The position numbers were made by a program, and so were the translations under genes. Shown here piece after piece: positions 44,300 to 53,749 of a stretch of 64,000 bases of DNA. The notes under the pieces were generated by a model, which saw only the letters and a list, made by a program, of their open reading frames with translations, did no database searches and was not told the DNA's origin. Numbering within the stretch: the stretch's first letter is position 1; each line of letters begins with the position of its first letter. Source of the stretch: Lachnospiraceae bacterium XBB1006 (lineage in GTDB: Bacteria > Bacillota > Clostridia > Lachnospirales > Lachnospiraceae); the NCBI GenBank assembly GCA_900115795.1, contig FOXT01000005.1, positions 286,759 to 350,758 on the forward strand, given 5' to 3'.

Positions 44300-46364
44300 A
44301 ATAGCTGAAGCCGGAAGAATGACACAATCAGGTAGTTCACTACTTAGATTGATTCAGAATAATAATATGCCGGTATTAGATTTGCTTGTTAGAGAGTCAA
44401 TACAGAATAGTTTGGATGCTAGAAAAATGGGTTCCAAATATGTTGAAGTAGATTATCTGACAGGTAAATTTAAGAGTGCAAAACTTGGAAAAGAATTAGA
44501 ACAGATTTCGGATTCACTCAATCAAAAATATGGTGATGGCGAATATGACTACATAGCTATTCGTGACTCAAATACTGTTGGGCTCACTGGAGTAATGGAT
44601 TATAAAAAAGTACAGAATAATGTATATGGAAATCTATTAAAACTTGTATATGAAATATGTAAGCCACAAGAAGCGGAAGGCGCTGGAGGTTCTTGGGGAA
44701 TCGGAAAGACTGTTTATTTTCGAATTGGAATAGGTCTTGTGATTTATTATTCAAGAATCGTAAATGAAGACGGTCAGTATGAGTCTAGATTAGCAGCTTC
44801 TTTTGTGGAGAATGAATTATCACCTAATGCAATGATCCCTGTTTATGATGGGATGATAAAAAGAGGTATTGCTTGGTGGGGAAAAGCAACTGGTGAGAAT
44901 AGCACACAACCCGTCACTGATGAAGGATATATTAGAGAATTTCTTGATATTTTTGGAATAGATGAATACTCCGGGGATGATACAGGAACAACGATTATCA
45001 TTCCTTATATTAACGAAGAAGAGCTGTTGAGAAATAACAGAACAGAATATACAAATGATCAAGAGGAAGTAATTATACCGTTTTGGGGAACAAGCTTAGA
45101 GGAATACCTTTCCATAGCAGTTCAGAGATGGTATGCTCCTAGATTAAATAACAAACATTATCAGCAAGGGGCATATCTTAGAACTAAAATAAATAATAGA
45201 GGCATAGCTCTTGATTCGATGGAACCTATATTTCAGGTAGTACAGTCTTTATATAATAGAGCGCAGTATGTTCATGATGAGGATATTTTATCTGATAATC
45301 AAAATGTTCACATCGAAGAGATTCATGTGAGAAATACTTTGGAAAGTCAAACCATTGGACATATTTCGTTTGTGAAAGTAGATAGGGACTTGTTGAAAAT
45401 GAATGTTCCATACAATAAGCCAGAGCCTTATATGTATTTTAACAATGAAATAAGAGATACAGAGGTAAATAGGCCAACAATTTGTTATACAAGAAAACCT
45501 GCTATGATTGTATCTTATGAAAATGATGGCTCGTGGGTATCAAATATTCCGTCTTCAGGCAAGGATGAATATATTATTGGTATATTTGTGCTGAGCTCAT
45601 ATAACAAGCTGAAAAATAGTCCTACACCGGGAACTATTGAAGAATATATCAGAAAAAGCGAAATGGCAGATCATACATCTTGGGGTGATTGGAGTGAAGG
45701 TAATTATAACCCCAGATTTGTTTCTAAGATCCAAAATGGCGTTAATAAGATAATTAGTCGAGAGTTTTCTGTGGCACAAGAAACTTCTAAACCTAAAGTG
45801 AATTCAGGCTTAGGAAAGATGTTTGGAGATTTATTATTACCACCGGAAGGCTTTGGAAAAGGAGCAGGTGGTGGGACTAAACCTGTTAATCCCGATTCTC
45901 CAAAAGGTAAAAGAAGTAGATTTAAGTTTGCAATAGATTCAAATGGTATCAAGTATTTATCTGATAAAATGCTTATTCCAATGGTCCTTGAAACATCTAC
46001 AAAAAAGAAGATTTCAAGAACTGGTTTTGATATGCTTATTGATTCAGAGTCAAAGAAAATTGATATTAATGAGTGGGAAAACAAAATGAAAATGGAAACC
46101 CCATTTTCAATATCGGAGTTTAGAATACTTATTGATAATATTGATGGATCAAAAGTAAATGAGGAAGATATTTTGTCGGATGGTAATTCGGTAGAAATAG
46201 ATGAAATAACTTTTGCAAAGAAAGAATCGAAAAATGGAACATGCCATGGATTAAGCATTTTTTCTGATGAACCGCATTACCTTAAGATGAAGATTTATGT
46301 GACTGTGAAACTAGAACGAAGAGATGTAAAACCATCGTTTGTATTTGAGAAGGAGGCCGAGTAA
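44289..46364 (+). CDS. MORC/MutL-type GHKL ATPase
   Basis: A 691-aa protein with a Bergerat ATP-binding fold: N box RESIQNSLDARK (about 36-47), G1-like IRDSNTVGLTG (~93-103) and G2 GGSWGIGKTVYF (~138-149). The region to ~400 would be the S5-like and dimer part. A Gly/Pro-rich linker (~520-545) leads to a C-terminal strand-rich domain. Bacterial MORC-like ATPases with Z1 partners are thought to form ATP-driven DNA clamps. It overlaps the Z1 gene and shares one base with the next gene. Confidence 0.9.
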   Translation: MQIEIAEAGRMTQSGSSLLRLIQNNNMPVLDLLVRESIQNSLDARKMGSKYVEVDYLTGKFKSAKLGKELEQISDSLNQKYGDGEYDYIAIRDSNTVGLTGVMDYKKVQNNVYGNLLKLVYEICKPQEAEGAGGSWGIGKTVYFRIGIGLVIYYSRIVNEDGQYESRLAASFVENELSPNAMIPVYDGMIKRGIAWWGKATGENSTQPVTDEGYIREFLDIFGIDEYSGDDTGTTIIIPYINEEELLRNNRTEYTNDQEEVIIPFWGTSLEEYLSIAVQRWYAPRLNNKHYQQGAYLRTKINNRGIALDSMEPIFQVVQSLYNRAQYVHDEDILSDNQNVHIEEIHVRNTLESQTIGHISFVKVDRDLLKMNVPYNKPEPYMYFNNEIRDTEVNRPTICYTRKPAMIVSYENDGSWVSNIPSSGKDEYIIGIFVLSSYNKLKNSPTPGTIEEYIRKSEMADHTSWGDWSEGNYNPRFVSKIQNGVNKIISREFSVAQETSKPKVNSGLGKMFGDLLLPPEGFGKGAGGGTKPVNPDSPKGKRSRFKFAIDSNGIKYLSDKMLIPMVLETSTKKKISRTGFDMLIDSESKKIDINEWENKMKMETPFSISEFRILIDNIDGSKVNEEDILSDGNSVEIDEITFAKKESKNGTCHGLSIFSDEPHYLKMKIYVTVKLERRDVKPSFVFEKEAE

Positions 46365-47308
46365 TGTCAAATAGTATAATGTTATTTCCTTCATTAAACG
46401 ATGAGATAATTGGGCGTATTAGATTTCAGAAACAGCGATTTAATTTCTTTTACACAGATAAAAATGAAGATGAATATGAGCTCATTGACGAGCCTATAGA
46501 TGCTATGTCATCTATTAATGCCATTAAAGACGAAAATGGCGTATGGACTCAAGATGATAATAATTTGTGTTTAAGAAGAAAATACTGCCTTAGAACATTT
46601 CAATGCCTATTTGGTGAAGGAGGGATTGCGTGTGAAGACGCTATTCTAGGACTTGGAATACAATGGACATCTCCTGATTCAAGGCAACGGGGAGTTATTC
46701 CGGTTGGTACTTTTGGTATAACAGATCAAATACTTGAAGTTGAAGCAGAAAAGAAATTTGGAAAAGCACAGTTAAGAGGTGAAGTAAATTTTTCAACAGT
46801 TTTATACATTGCTAAAGCTGGAGTACCTAAGGCGAATGAAGCTCACCTAGCAAATACGGAAGGCTATGTATTAGGAGAGCTTGAATCATATACGATTAAA
46901 CTTGATGGCGCTAGTTCTTCCTTCCCTATTTATGAAGTTAATGAACCAGGTCAGCCTCTTTGGTATCTAAAATGTGATTGGATTGATCCAACAGCAGATT
47001 TAATGGCAGATTGTGTTTCTATTAATTTTAATACGGCGCATAGGAATTACTCTTATTTAGATAGGGAAAGTAAAAACTTTGATAGTCAGTTACTTTCAGA
47101 AATTATGGCAAGTGCAATCTCGGTACTAATTGAAAAAGTAAGACTTGAGCATGGATACTGGGAGCAGATTATGCAAGGAGACTCTCTTGAAACAGGTAGT
47201 ATTGGTCAGGCGATTTACTATTTTATGGAGACGTTAGAGTGGGATTTGTCTTCTCCGGAAAGTACATCCCTAAGTGCAAGAAAATTTTTTGATCAAAGGA
47301 TACAGTGA
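46364..47308 (+). CDS. Conserved accessory protein of the Z1-MORC system
   Basis: A 314-aa protein starting at ATG 46364, with AAGGAGG upstream and a TAATG overlap with the GHKL gene. I recognise no named domain. It looks strand-rich in the first 200 residues (RIRFQKQRFNFFYTD, LWYLKCDWIDPTADLMADCVSINFN) and helical at the end. Tight coupling to the ATPase suggests a stoichiometric partner. Confidence 0.7.
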   Translation: MSNSIMLFPSLNDEIIGRIRFQKQRFNFFYTDKNEDEYELIDEPIDAMSSINAIKDENGVWTQDDNNLCLRRKYCLRTFQCLFGEGGIACEDAILGLGIQWTSPDSRQRGVIPVGTFGITDQILEVEAEKKFGKAQLRGEVNFSTVLYIAKAGVPKANEAHLANTEGYVLGELESYTIKLDGASSSFPIYEVNEPGQPLWYLKCDWIDPTADLMADCVSINFNTAHRNYSYLDRESKNFDSQLLSEIMASAISVLIEKVRLEHGYWEQIMQGDSLETGSIGQAIYYFMETLEWDLSSPESTSLSARKFFDQRIQ

Positions 47309-48033
47309 TGATAATTAGAACATTAACAAGGGGACAGGCGCAAGAAGCGATGCAAAACTGGATAAACAATTATCCTAATCTTCCGGTTATCGATTCGGAT
47401 TTTGAGCAGTTACGCGCTGATTTGCATGCAATTAATGATACTGTCCGCAAAGAAAGAAATAATAACCCAGAGTATGAAAAATCCTACTATTATTTGGATT
47501 ATAGATTTGGCGTTCTTTTATATGACTATTTAAATAAACAAAAGGGATTTTCACTGAGAGTAGCGGCAAATGATGGCTTTTGGAGATTTTTGTCGGTAAT
47601 AGTTGTTCCTGATATCGTTGCACAGCGTTGGGGAAAAGATAATGAAAGTCATTTTTGGAGTCAGCCGACTAGAAATTGGTTGAGGTCGTTATGGTGGTTT
47701 GTTCACTTATCATGGCAGGGTGATTTGGAGACAACAAACCAGCTGTTATCATGTCCACATTTTACAACGGACACGATACTAAACTTTGAAGAACGTACAG
47801 GGCGTAAAGGTACATATGTAGAAGCCTATCGTAATATTATTAAATGTTATGCCTCCGTACCTAAGTCTATGCTTAAACCTAGAGGAAAGAATAGCGATGA
47901 TCTTTTTCGAGTGGTGATGAAATTGAATACCGCTAAAATGCTAGTTTTAGATCCTGCTCTATATTTGGGAGGAGAGGAAGCTTATGCCAAATCTCTATTC
48001 CGGGATGCGGGGGTTGATTTAGATGCTACCTAA
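47308..48033 (+). CDS. DUF6339-like accessory protein
   Basis: A 241-aa mostly helical protein with many aromatic residues (YYYLDYRFGVLLYDYL, FWRFLSVIVVPDIVAQRW, NWLRSLWWFVHLSWQGD). It matches the pattern of DUF6339, known only from such operons. ATG 47308 is favoured over GTG 47305 because AAAGGA ends 7 nt before it. The C-terminus overlaps the methyltransferase start by 11 nt. Confidence 0.7.
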   Translation: MIIRTLTRGQAQEAMQNWINNYPNLPVIDSDFEQLRADLHAINDTVRKERNNNPEYEKSYYYLDYRFGVLLYDYLNKQKGFSLRVAANDGFWRFLSVIVVPDIVAQRWGKDNESHFWSQPTRNWLRSLWWFVHLSWQGDLETTNQLLSCPHFTTDTILNFEERTGRKGTYVEAYRNIIKCYASVPKSMLKPRGKNSDDLFRVVMKLNTAKMLVLDPALYLGGEEAYAKSLFRDAGVDLDAT

Positions 48034-49357
48034 AATAATCGACTTATTCTCTGGCTGTGGTGGGTTGACTCTAGGGTTTGAAAAGGCAGGATTTGATATA
48101 GTTGCTGGAATTGAGTTAATGCCTGAGGCATGTAAAACAATTTCTTACAATTTAGATTACCGATATGGAAAGAACCAAACTCACATCTGTGGAGATATAA
48201 CAGAGATTGATGCAGACGTTTTTAAGGGAAGATTTGGAGAGGAAGGATGTATCGTAATTGGAGGTCCGCCATGTCAGGCGTATTCATTAGCTGGTCGTGC
48301 AAAACTGCGTTCTTTGGGCGATGATAGAGTCAATACAAATGATGCTAGGGGATACTTGTATCAAGATTTCTTGCGTTTTGTATATAATTTAGATGCCAAA
48401 GCAGTAGTAATGGAAAATGTGCCAGAATCTACAAACTTTGGGGATATGAATATTCCTGAAATTGTGTGTGAATCCCTAGAAAAACACGGTTATGTAGCAT
48501 ATTGGACGATATTGAATTCGGCAGATTATGGAGTCCCTCAGTTAAGGGAACGTGTAATAGTATTCGGTATAAAAGAATCGGAAATTGGAAGAATTCAGCT
48601 TCCAATACCTACACATAAATGTGCTACTGATTATCAGACTCAATACCAAAAGAGATTTGAGAATATTGATAAGAATGAGCACTTTAGAATACCAAATTCA
48701 GCAGATCAAGCAAAAAAAACATGGGTGACAGTGGGAGAAGCTTTTTCTGATCTTCCGGTATTGTTTCCGACAGCGGATTCAAAGTATCGTGCTGTTAAGC
48801 TTAATGAGGAAATGGAGTATTTGTCTGAACCACAGAATGATTTTCAAAAAGAAATGAGGCTTTGGTACGGCAATGAAAGTTTTGCTTCCTCAGCTAATGC
48901 TTTTAGAAATAATAAGCGCGATTTCTGCATTTTTGAAAGGATGAAGCAAGGAGATAATTTTACTGAGGCAGCCAAAATAGCCGATGAGATATTTGAAAAA
49001 GAAGCAAAAATGTTTAATTATGTTCCGGGGTCGGAGAATTATTTGAAATTGAAGAGGAAAATGGTTCCGGTATATGACAGAGATAAATTTGAAAACAAGT
49101 GGAAAAAATTAGAGGAAAATAGGCCATCACATACTTTGGTAGCTCATTTGAGCAAGGATACATATAGTCATATTCATCCAATAGAGCCTAGAGGGATTTC
49201 TGTAAGGGAAGCTGCGCGACTTCAATCCTTCCCGGATGATTTTTTCTTTGATTGTTCCATGGGGGATGCATATAAACAGATTGGAAATGCAGTACCTCCA
49301 TTGTTATCCTTTGCAGTGGCTAAATCTGTTTTAAGAGCATTTGAGGAGAATGTGTAA
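48023..49357 (+). CDS. DNA cytosine-5 methyltransferase (Z1-MORC system, first)
   Basis: A 444-aa C5 methyltransferase with motif I IDLFSGCGGLTLGFEKAG, motif IV IGGPPCQAYSLAGR (catalytic Cys about residue 84), motif VI MENVPES, motif VIII RERVIVFGIK, and the C-terminal AARLQSFPDDFFF and QIGNAVPPLL. A variable region of ~170 residues between VIII and IX is the target-recognition part. It shares one base with the DUF4420 gene. Confidence 0.95.
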   Translation: MLPKIIDLFSGCGGLTLGFEKAGFDIVAGIELMPEACKTISYNLDYRYGKNQTHICGDITEIDADVFKGRFGEEGCIVIGGPPCQAYSLAGRAKLRSLGDDRVNTNDARGYLYQDFLRFVYNLDAKAVVMENVPESTNFGDMNIPEIVCESLEKHGYVAYWTILNSADYGVPQLRERVIVFGIKESEIGRIQLPIPTHKCATDYQTQYQKRFENIDKNEHFRIPNSADQAKKTWVTVGEAFSDLPVLFPTADSKYRAVKLNEEMEYLSEPQNDFQKEMRLWYGNESFASSANAFRNNKRDFCIFERMKQGDNFTEAAKIADEIFEKEAKMFNYVPGSENYLKLKRKMVPVYDRDKFENKWKKLEENRPSHTLVAHLSKDTYSHIHPIEPRGISVREAARLQSFPDDFFFDCSMGDAYKQIGNAVPPLLSFAVAKSVLRAFEENV

Positions 49358-50259
49358 TGAGAGTAATTGATGAAATAAGAGAGGGGTTTGCTTCACTCGA
49401 AACAAATGGAGCACAACTAATAAGTTCATTACCAGATGCTTATCCGGCGTATGTTTTACGTACAAATGATGGGTTTGGTGTTGCAATCAAAGTTGATGAA
49501 AAGTTTGAAATTTCGGAAAGATTTAATAGCTGTAGATTTCATACAGGTCAGCTTCGAATGGAGGGAAACCTTAATAATTATCTAATGTTAGATTCAATGT
49601 TTGAAGATTATAGGTATGAATTTGCTTCACTTTGTACAGAGTTTGTTGAGCCAGGTGAGAACGGAAAACAGCGAGATACTATATTGACGGATCCATATAT
49701 ATGGTGGGAGCGGTGGCGCGAACTAGTTGGTAATACGAGCCGCGAAAAACGTGTGTATAACGTAATTGCAGAGATGCTTGCGCTAGTTGAAAAGTATCGC
49801 GACGACAAAACTACTGAATGGGCTGCGACAAGAAGTGGTAGCCATGATATAGAATGTACAACTGAAAGTGTTGAGGTCAAATCTACAATTAAAAGGTATG
49901 GGGCCACAATTACTATTTCAGGGCAGCATCAATTGGAACATGTAAAACCGCTGTGGTTATATTTTTGCAGAATGGAAGAGTCTTTGGAAGGCTTTTCAAT
50001 TAATGATGCAAAAGACATACTAGTGGCCAATGGATATGATGAAAACAAGCTTGAAATTGAATTAGAACGTCAGGGATTTGAAAAAGGCGCAAATATTAGA
50101 AATAAGAAATACAAAATATTAGAAAAGAGAAAATACGAGGTTGATGAATCATTCCCTAAAATTGTTAAGGAATCATTTAAAGGAGATCAATATCCTACAG
50201 CTGTCGTTCATATTGAATATACGATAGATTTAGATGGAATGGAATATGCCTCATGGTAA
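49357..50259 (+). CDS. DUF4420 PD-(D/E)XK-type protein
   Basis: A 300-aa protein of the DUF4420 type found in Z1-MORC restriction neighbourhoods. A nuclease-like core is visible at about 160-180 (SGSHDIECTTESVEVKST), preceded by the YIWWERWRELVGN segment. It is the most likely DNA-cutting subunit of the operon. The start ATG 49357 shares an A with the preceding TAA. It overlaps the second methyltransferase by about 14 nt. Confidence 0.8.
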   Translation: MRVIDEIREGFASLETNGAQLISSLPDAYPAYVLRTNDGFGVAIKVDEKFEISERFNSCRFHTGQLRMEGNLNNYLMLDSMFEDYRYEFASLCTEFVEPGENGKQRDTILTDPYIWWERWRELVGNTSREKRVYNVIAEMLALVEKYRDDKTTEWAATRSGSHDIECTTESVEVKSTIKRYGATITISGQHQLEHVKPLWLYFCRMEESLEGFSINDAKDILVANGYDENKLEIELERQGFEKGANIRNKKYKILEKRKYEVDESFPKIVKESFKGDQYPTAVVHIEYTIDLDGMEYASW

Positions 50260-51568
50260 TATTATGTTTAGAGTAGTTGAGATGTTTAGTGGGATTGGTG
50301 CTCAAGCAAAGGCGTTGGAACGCTTGGGTGCAGATTTCGAAATTATAAATACGTGCGATTGGGATATAAATGCAATTATTGCATACTGTAGAATTCACAA
50401 TGGTGGAATTGATACAAGCATAAGTAAGGATAAGACGGACGAACAGATAGAGCTTTTCTTAAAGAATAAGACATTAAGCATGGACGGAAAAAAGCCGTTA
50501 TCAGAAATTGCATTTAAAAGATTGTCACCAGAGTTTAAACGTTTGTTATATTCAGCTATTAAGCAAACTAGAAACTTTGTGAGCATAACAGATGTTCATG
50601 GAGACGATATTCTGGAAAATGCAGATTTGCTGACATATTCTTTCCCATGTCAGGATCTATCGTTATGTGGTTGTTGGCATGGTAATAAGAGTGGTATTGC
50701 TAGGGATGCACATAATCGATCAGGAATGTTGTGGGAAGTTGAGCGTATTTTAAAAGAAATGCATCTTGCAAAACGTCAATTGCCTAAATTTCTAGTCATG
50801 GAAAATGTAACTAATATTCTTTCGACTACGCATAAAAAGGATTTTGATGATTGGAAATCAACACTGGTGGAATTGGGATATGTGAATCATATATATAGGC
50901 TCAATGCTAAGAACTTTGGAGTACCACAAAAGAGAGAAAGAGCATATATGATTAGCGTGCTCAGTAATGGTGATTCGCACAAAGAGCGATTAATAGAGCA
51001 TTATTTTACTGTTAATAATCTTGAGGATGATTTGGTAGCATGTGATTATAGGAATCGAAAGTTCTGCTTAAAAGATGTTCTAAGATTAGATTATAAAAAA
51101 GCTCAGTATAGAGTAGAAGCTAATCTTAGTCAGCCAAATAATACTCCTTCAAGAATTAAAATATATGAAGAAAATGATTTACTTTTCGATGGAAGGTCGA
51201 TAAATGAAATATGTGTCAACACCGTTACAACAAAGCAAGATAGAAATCCTAACTCGGGATTAATTGCATATGATAATGGTGCAGAGGGTAAGGCAAAATG
51301 GCGATATTTAACTCCAAGAGAGTGCTTTATGTTGATGGGCTTTGATGAAAGTGATTTTGACGCTGTAACATGTGATAATCCAGAATATAAGAAAAACTAT
51401 AAGCTACTTACAAATGAGAAACTCATCAAGATGGCTGGAAATAGCATTTGCGTGGATGTTCTAGAAGCTCTTTTTAAGCAGCTTATAGAATTAAATGAAT
51501 TACTAAGTTCAAATATATATACATTTAATTGCAATAATAAAGAAGAGTTAACGAGGGAACAAGCTTAA
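50246..51568 (+). CDS. DNA cytosine-5 methyltransferase (Z1-MORC system, second)
   Basis: A ~440-aa C5 methyltransferase with motif I VVEMFSGIGAQAKAL, motif IV SFPCQDLSLCG (Cys about residue 133), motif VI VMENVTNIL, motif VIII KRERAYMISV, and GNSICVDVLEALFKQL at the end. Starts at 50234, 50246 and 50264 are all possible with weak ribosome sites, so coupling to the overlapping upstream gene is likely. Its N-terminal insertion (~60-110) differs from the first methyltransferase, so the two probably recognise different strands or sites. Confidence 0.92.
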   Translation: MPHGNIMFRVVEMFSGIGAQAKALERLGADFEIINTCDWDINAIIAYCRIHNGGIDTSISKDKTDEQIELFLKNKTLSMDGKKPLSEIAFKRLSPEFKRLLYSAIKQTRNFVSITDVHGDDILENADLLTYSFPCQDLSLCGCWHGNKSGIARDAHNRSGMLWEVERILKEMHLAKRQLPKFLVMENVTNILSTTHKKDFDDWKSTLVELGYVNHIYRLNAKNFGVPQKRERAYMISVLSNGDSHKERLIEHYFTVNNLEDDLVACDYRNRKFCLKDVLRLDYKKAQYRVEANLSQPNNTPSRIKIYEENDLLFDGRSINEICVNTVTTKQDRNPNSGLIAYDNGAEGKAKWRYLTPRECFMLMGFDESDFDAVTCDNPEYKKNYKLLTNEKLIKMAGNSICVDVLEALFKQLIELNELLSSNIYTFNCNNKEELTREQA

Positions 51569-51580
51569 GGAGGAGAAGAC

Positions 51581-53695
51581 ATGGCAAAGAAATTATACAG
51601 TGCTTTTGTACAAGAAGGTACAGAAATCTTGTTGCCGATTCTTGCCGAATATATTGAAAAAAATATGAAAGCTTATTATGGCAAAGAGTGGTGGCAAGAG
51701 ATTTTAGGTCTGTTTTATAATAGGCAACCAGCGTTACCAATTTCTGGAACAGATGAAGAACTGATAGATTCTTTAGACTTTGCAAGATGTATTAAGATTA
51801 TGAAATGGAGATGGAACGAGGTATTTGGCGACTCGTTTGGTGAGCAAAGCAATAAATGTAGGAACTATGTGCATGAGTTATTGGATGTTAGAAATGCTAA
51901 AGCTCACATTGGAAGGAAAGATATTGAACAACAAGATGCTGAACGTGCTTTAGATACGATGTATAGATTATGTTTCTATATTGACGAATCAAAAGCATCT
52001 AAGATTAAGGAAGTATACAAGGTTGTTCGTAATGGTGGAAATGAGGCCTTTGTGATCGATGGCCCTTCATCTATTGATGTGCCGACAAATGTAGAAGTTG
52101 CAGATATACCTAAAGAACAAATAACGAGCTTAAAAGACTTGGTTGGAACCGAAGCGGTGAAGAAGACTACACTTACGAAAAAAATTTCTTTAGGTGGAAA
52201 AGAGCAGGCATATCCTATCTATAAAATTCGTTTGGATTATTTGTTTTACAATGACCAAAATGATAGGGTTGGAACATGGATAGCAAGATACTGTGCTGAA
52301 AACGGAGAGGATTCGCTCCTATCTTTAGATAGAGAAGAGTATAACAAAATTATAGAAAACTTTGTATATGAGAGCAATCCGGATGCGATTAAGAAGACTC
52401 AAAAGAATATCTTAAGATATGGACAGAGGGAACCAGGAGTGACTCTTGCGGATGGAAGAGTTGTAGATGGAAATAGAAGATTTACCTGCCTACGTAGAAT
52501 TGATCGAGATACTACGGACGAGCAGTATTTTGAAACTATTTTAATTGATGTTGATGTGGAGGCCGATAAAAAAGAAATAAAAAAACTGGAATTGGCGATT
52601 CAGCATGGCGAGGAAAAAAAGGTTGATTATGATTTAATTGATTATGCTATAGGAACGTATAAGGATGTTGAATTAACACACTTATTGTCAATCGAAGAAT
52701 ATGCGAGCTGTGCAGAAGAATCAATTACAGAAGTGCAGAAACGAATTGATATTGCTAGAATAATTGTGGAGTTTATGGAGTACTTAAAGCTGCCGGGTAG
52801 GTATTACATAGCTCGTGAATATCAAGTATATAGCGTGATTGATGAAATGCTTCCTGTGCTAAGCAAGATTAGTGAAGTAGAGAAACAGCAATTGAAAACG
52901 ATTGTTTTCAACAATGTCTTGCTACAAGCTAATAAAGATCAAAGAAAGTTTATCCGAGATATCAAAGCTTTGGTGAATAGTGATTCATACAAAGATTATT
53001 TTGCAGATCAACAAATAATCAATGGCTTGATTCATGAAAAGTTTGATGACTTAGAAATAAATGGGAAAGCTGATTTAGATGATTTTGTCATTAATAACGC
53101 AATTCTTAGAGAGAAGTTGAGAAATTCAATTGATAGATTCCTGCAGCTTTCGAAAGAAAGAAAGGAACTTCTCAAACCGATAGAAAATGTGACTAAGAGT
53201 GTGTCATTAATGGCAGACGTTGATGAAAGCACATTTGATAAGATGAATTCCGAAGAGAAAGAGGAATTACTTGATGGCATTAGCCGTTTATCAAATGTAA
53301 TTAATGAATATGGTTCAAAACTTGGTACAGATCCTAATGGACAGGCAATTTTATATAAACCATATAAAGTTGCTATATCACGTGTAGACAGGCCGATTAT
53401 CATTTGCAAAGCTGTTACAGTTGACATAGAAAGCAGAAGAATAACAATAAAGTTAATGGCTTTGAAAGAGAATGAATATCAAGCAGACACTTGTAATGTT
53501 AGATTGTTTATGCTAGATGCAGATAATAAAAGAATAAGTGATAGCTTGGATGTTGATGTTAGCACGGAAATTGAGACGGAGCAATCATTAATCCTTACTA
53601 GATATAAGGAAGATGAGACGGTTTATCTTGTACTGCAAGTGCCGGAGGATAGTGATGACGAGGCAATTAGGATTATTCCGGTAGAATTGGATTGA
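51581..53695 (+). CDS. Swt1-like HEPN domain fused to a ParB-like domain
   Basis: A 704-aa protein. The N-terminal ~145 residues look like a Swt1-type HEPN domain, with the Rx4H RNase motif RNAKAH (Arg104-His109). About 280-310 has a ParB/sulfiredoxin-like motif (DGRVVDGNRRFTCLRR, 291-306) followed by a helical region. The C-terminal ~100 residues are strand-rich. HEPN domains in defence loci often cut RNA as the toxic effector, and ParB-like domains bind DNA or nucleotides. AAGGAGGAG precedes ATG 51581. It is the last gene of the operon. Confidence 0.75.
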   Translation: MAKKLYSAFVQEGTEILLPILAEYIEKNMKAYYGKEWWQEILGLFYNRQPALPISGTDEELIDSLDFARCIKIMKWRWNEVFGDSFGEQSNKCRNYVHELLDVRNAKAHIGRKDIEQQDAERALDTMYRLCFYIDESKASKIKEVYKVVRNGGNEAFVIDGPSSIDVPTNVEVADIPKEQITSLKDLVGTEAVKKTTLTKKISLGGKEQAYPIYKIRLDYLFYNDQNDRVGTWIARYCAENGEDSLLSLDREEYNKIIENFVYESNPDAIKKTQKNILRYGQREPGVTLADGRVVDGNRRFTCLRRIDRDTTDEQYFETILIDVDVEADKKEIKKLELAIQHGEEKKVDYDLIDYAIGTYKDVELTHLLSIEEYASCAEESITEVQKRIDIARIIVEFMEYLKLPGRYYIAREYQVYSVIDEMLPVLSKISEVEKQQLKTIVFNNVLLQANKDQRKFIRDIKALVNSDSYKDYFADQQIINGLIHEKFDDLEINGKADLDDFVINNAILREKLRNSIDRFLQLSKERKELLKPIENVTKSVSLMADVDESTFDKMNSEEKEELLDGISRLSNVINEYGSKLGTDPNGQAILYKPYKVAISRVDRPIIICKAVTVDIESRRITIKLMALKENEYQADTCNVRLFMLDADNKRISDSLDVDVSTEIETEQSLILTRYKEDETVYLVLQVPEDSDDEAIRIIPVELD

Positions 53696-53701
53696 TGAGA
53701 G

Positions 53702-53749
53702 AACAAATCCAATGCTAGAGCATTATATGCTCCAGCTTTTGGATTTGTT
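53702..53749. terminator. Bidirectional terminator between operon and WYL genes
   Basis: AACAAATCCAA (53702-53712) pairs with TTGGATTTGTT (53739-53749), with an inner GAGCAT/ATGCTC stem (53718-53723, 53727-53732). The hairpin overlaps the last codons of the first WYL gene on the minus strand and lies 7 nt after the plus-strand stop, so it can serve both convergent transcripts. Confidence 0.75.
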
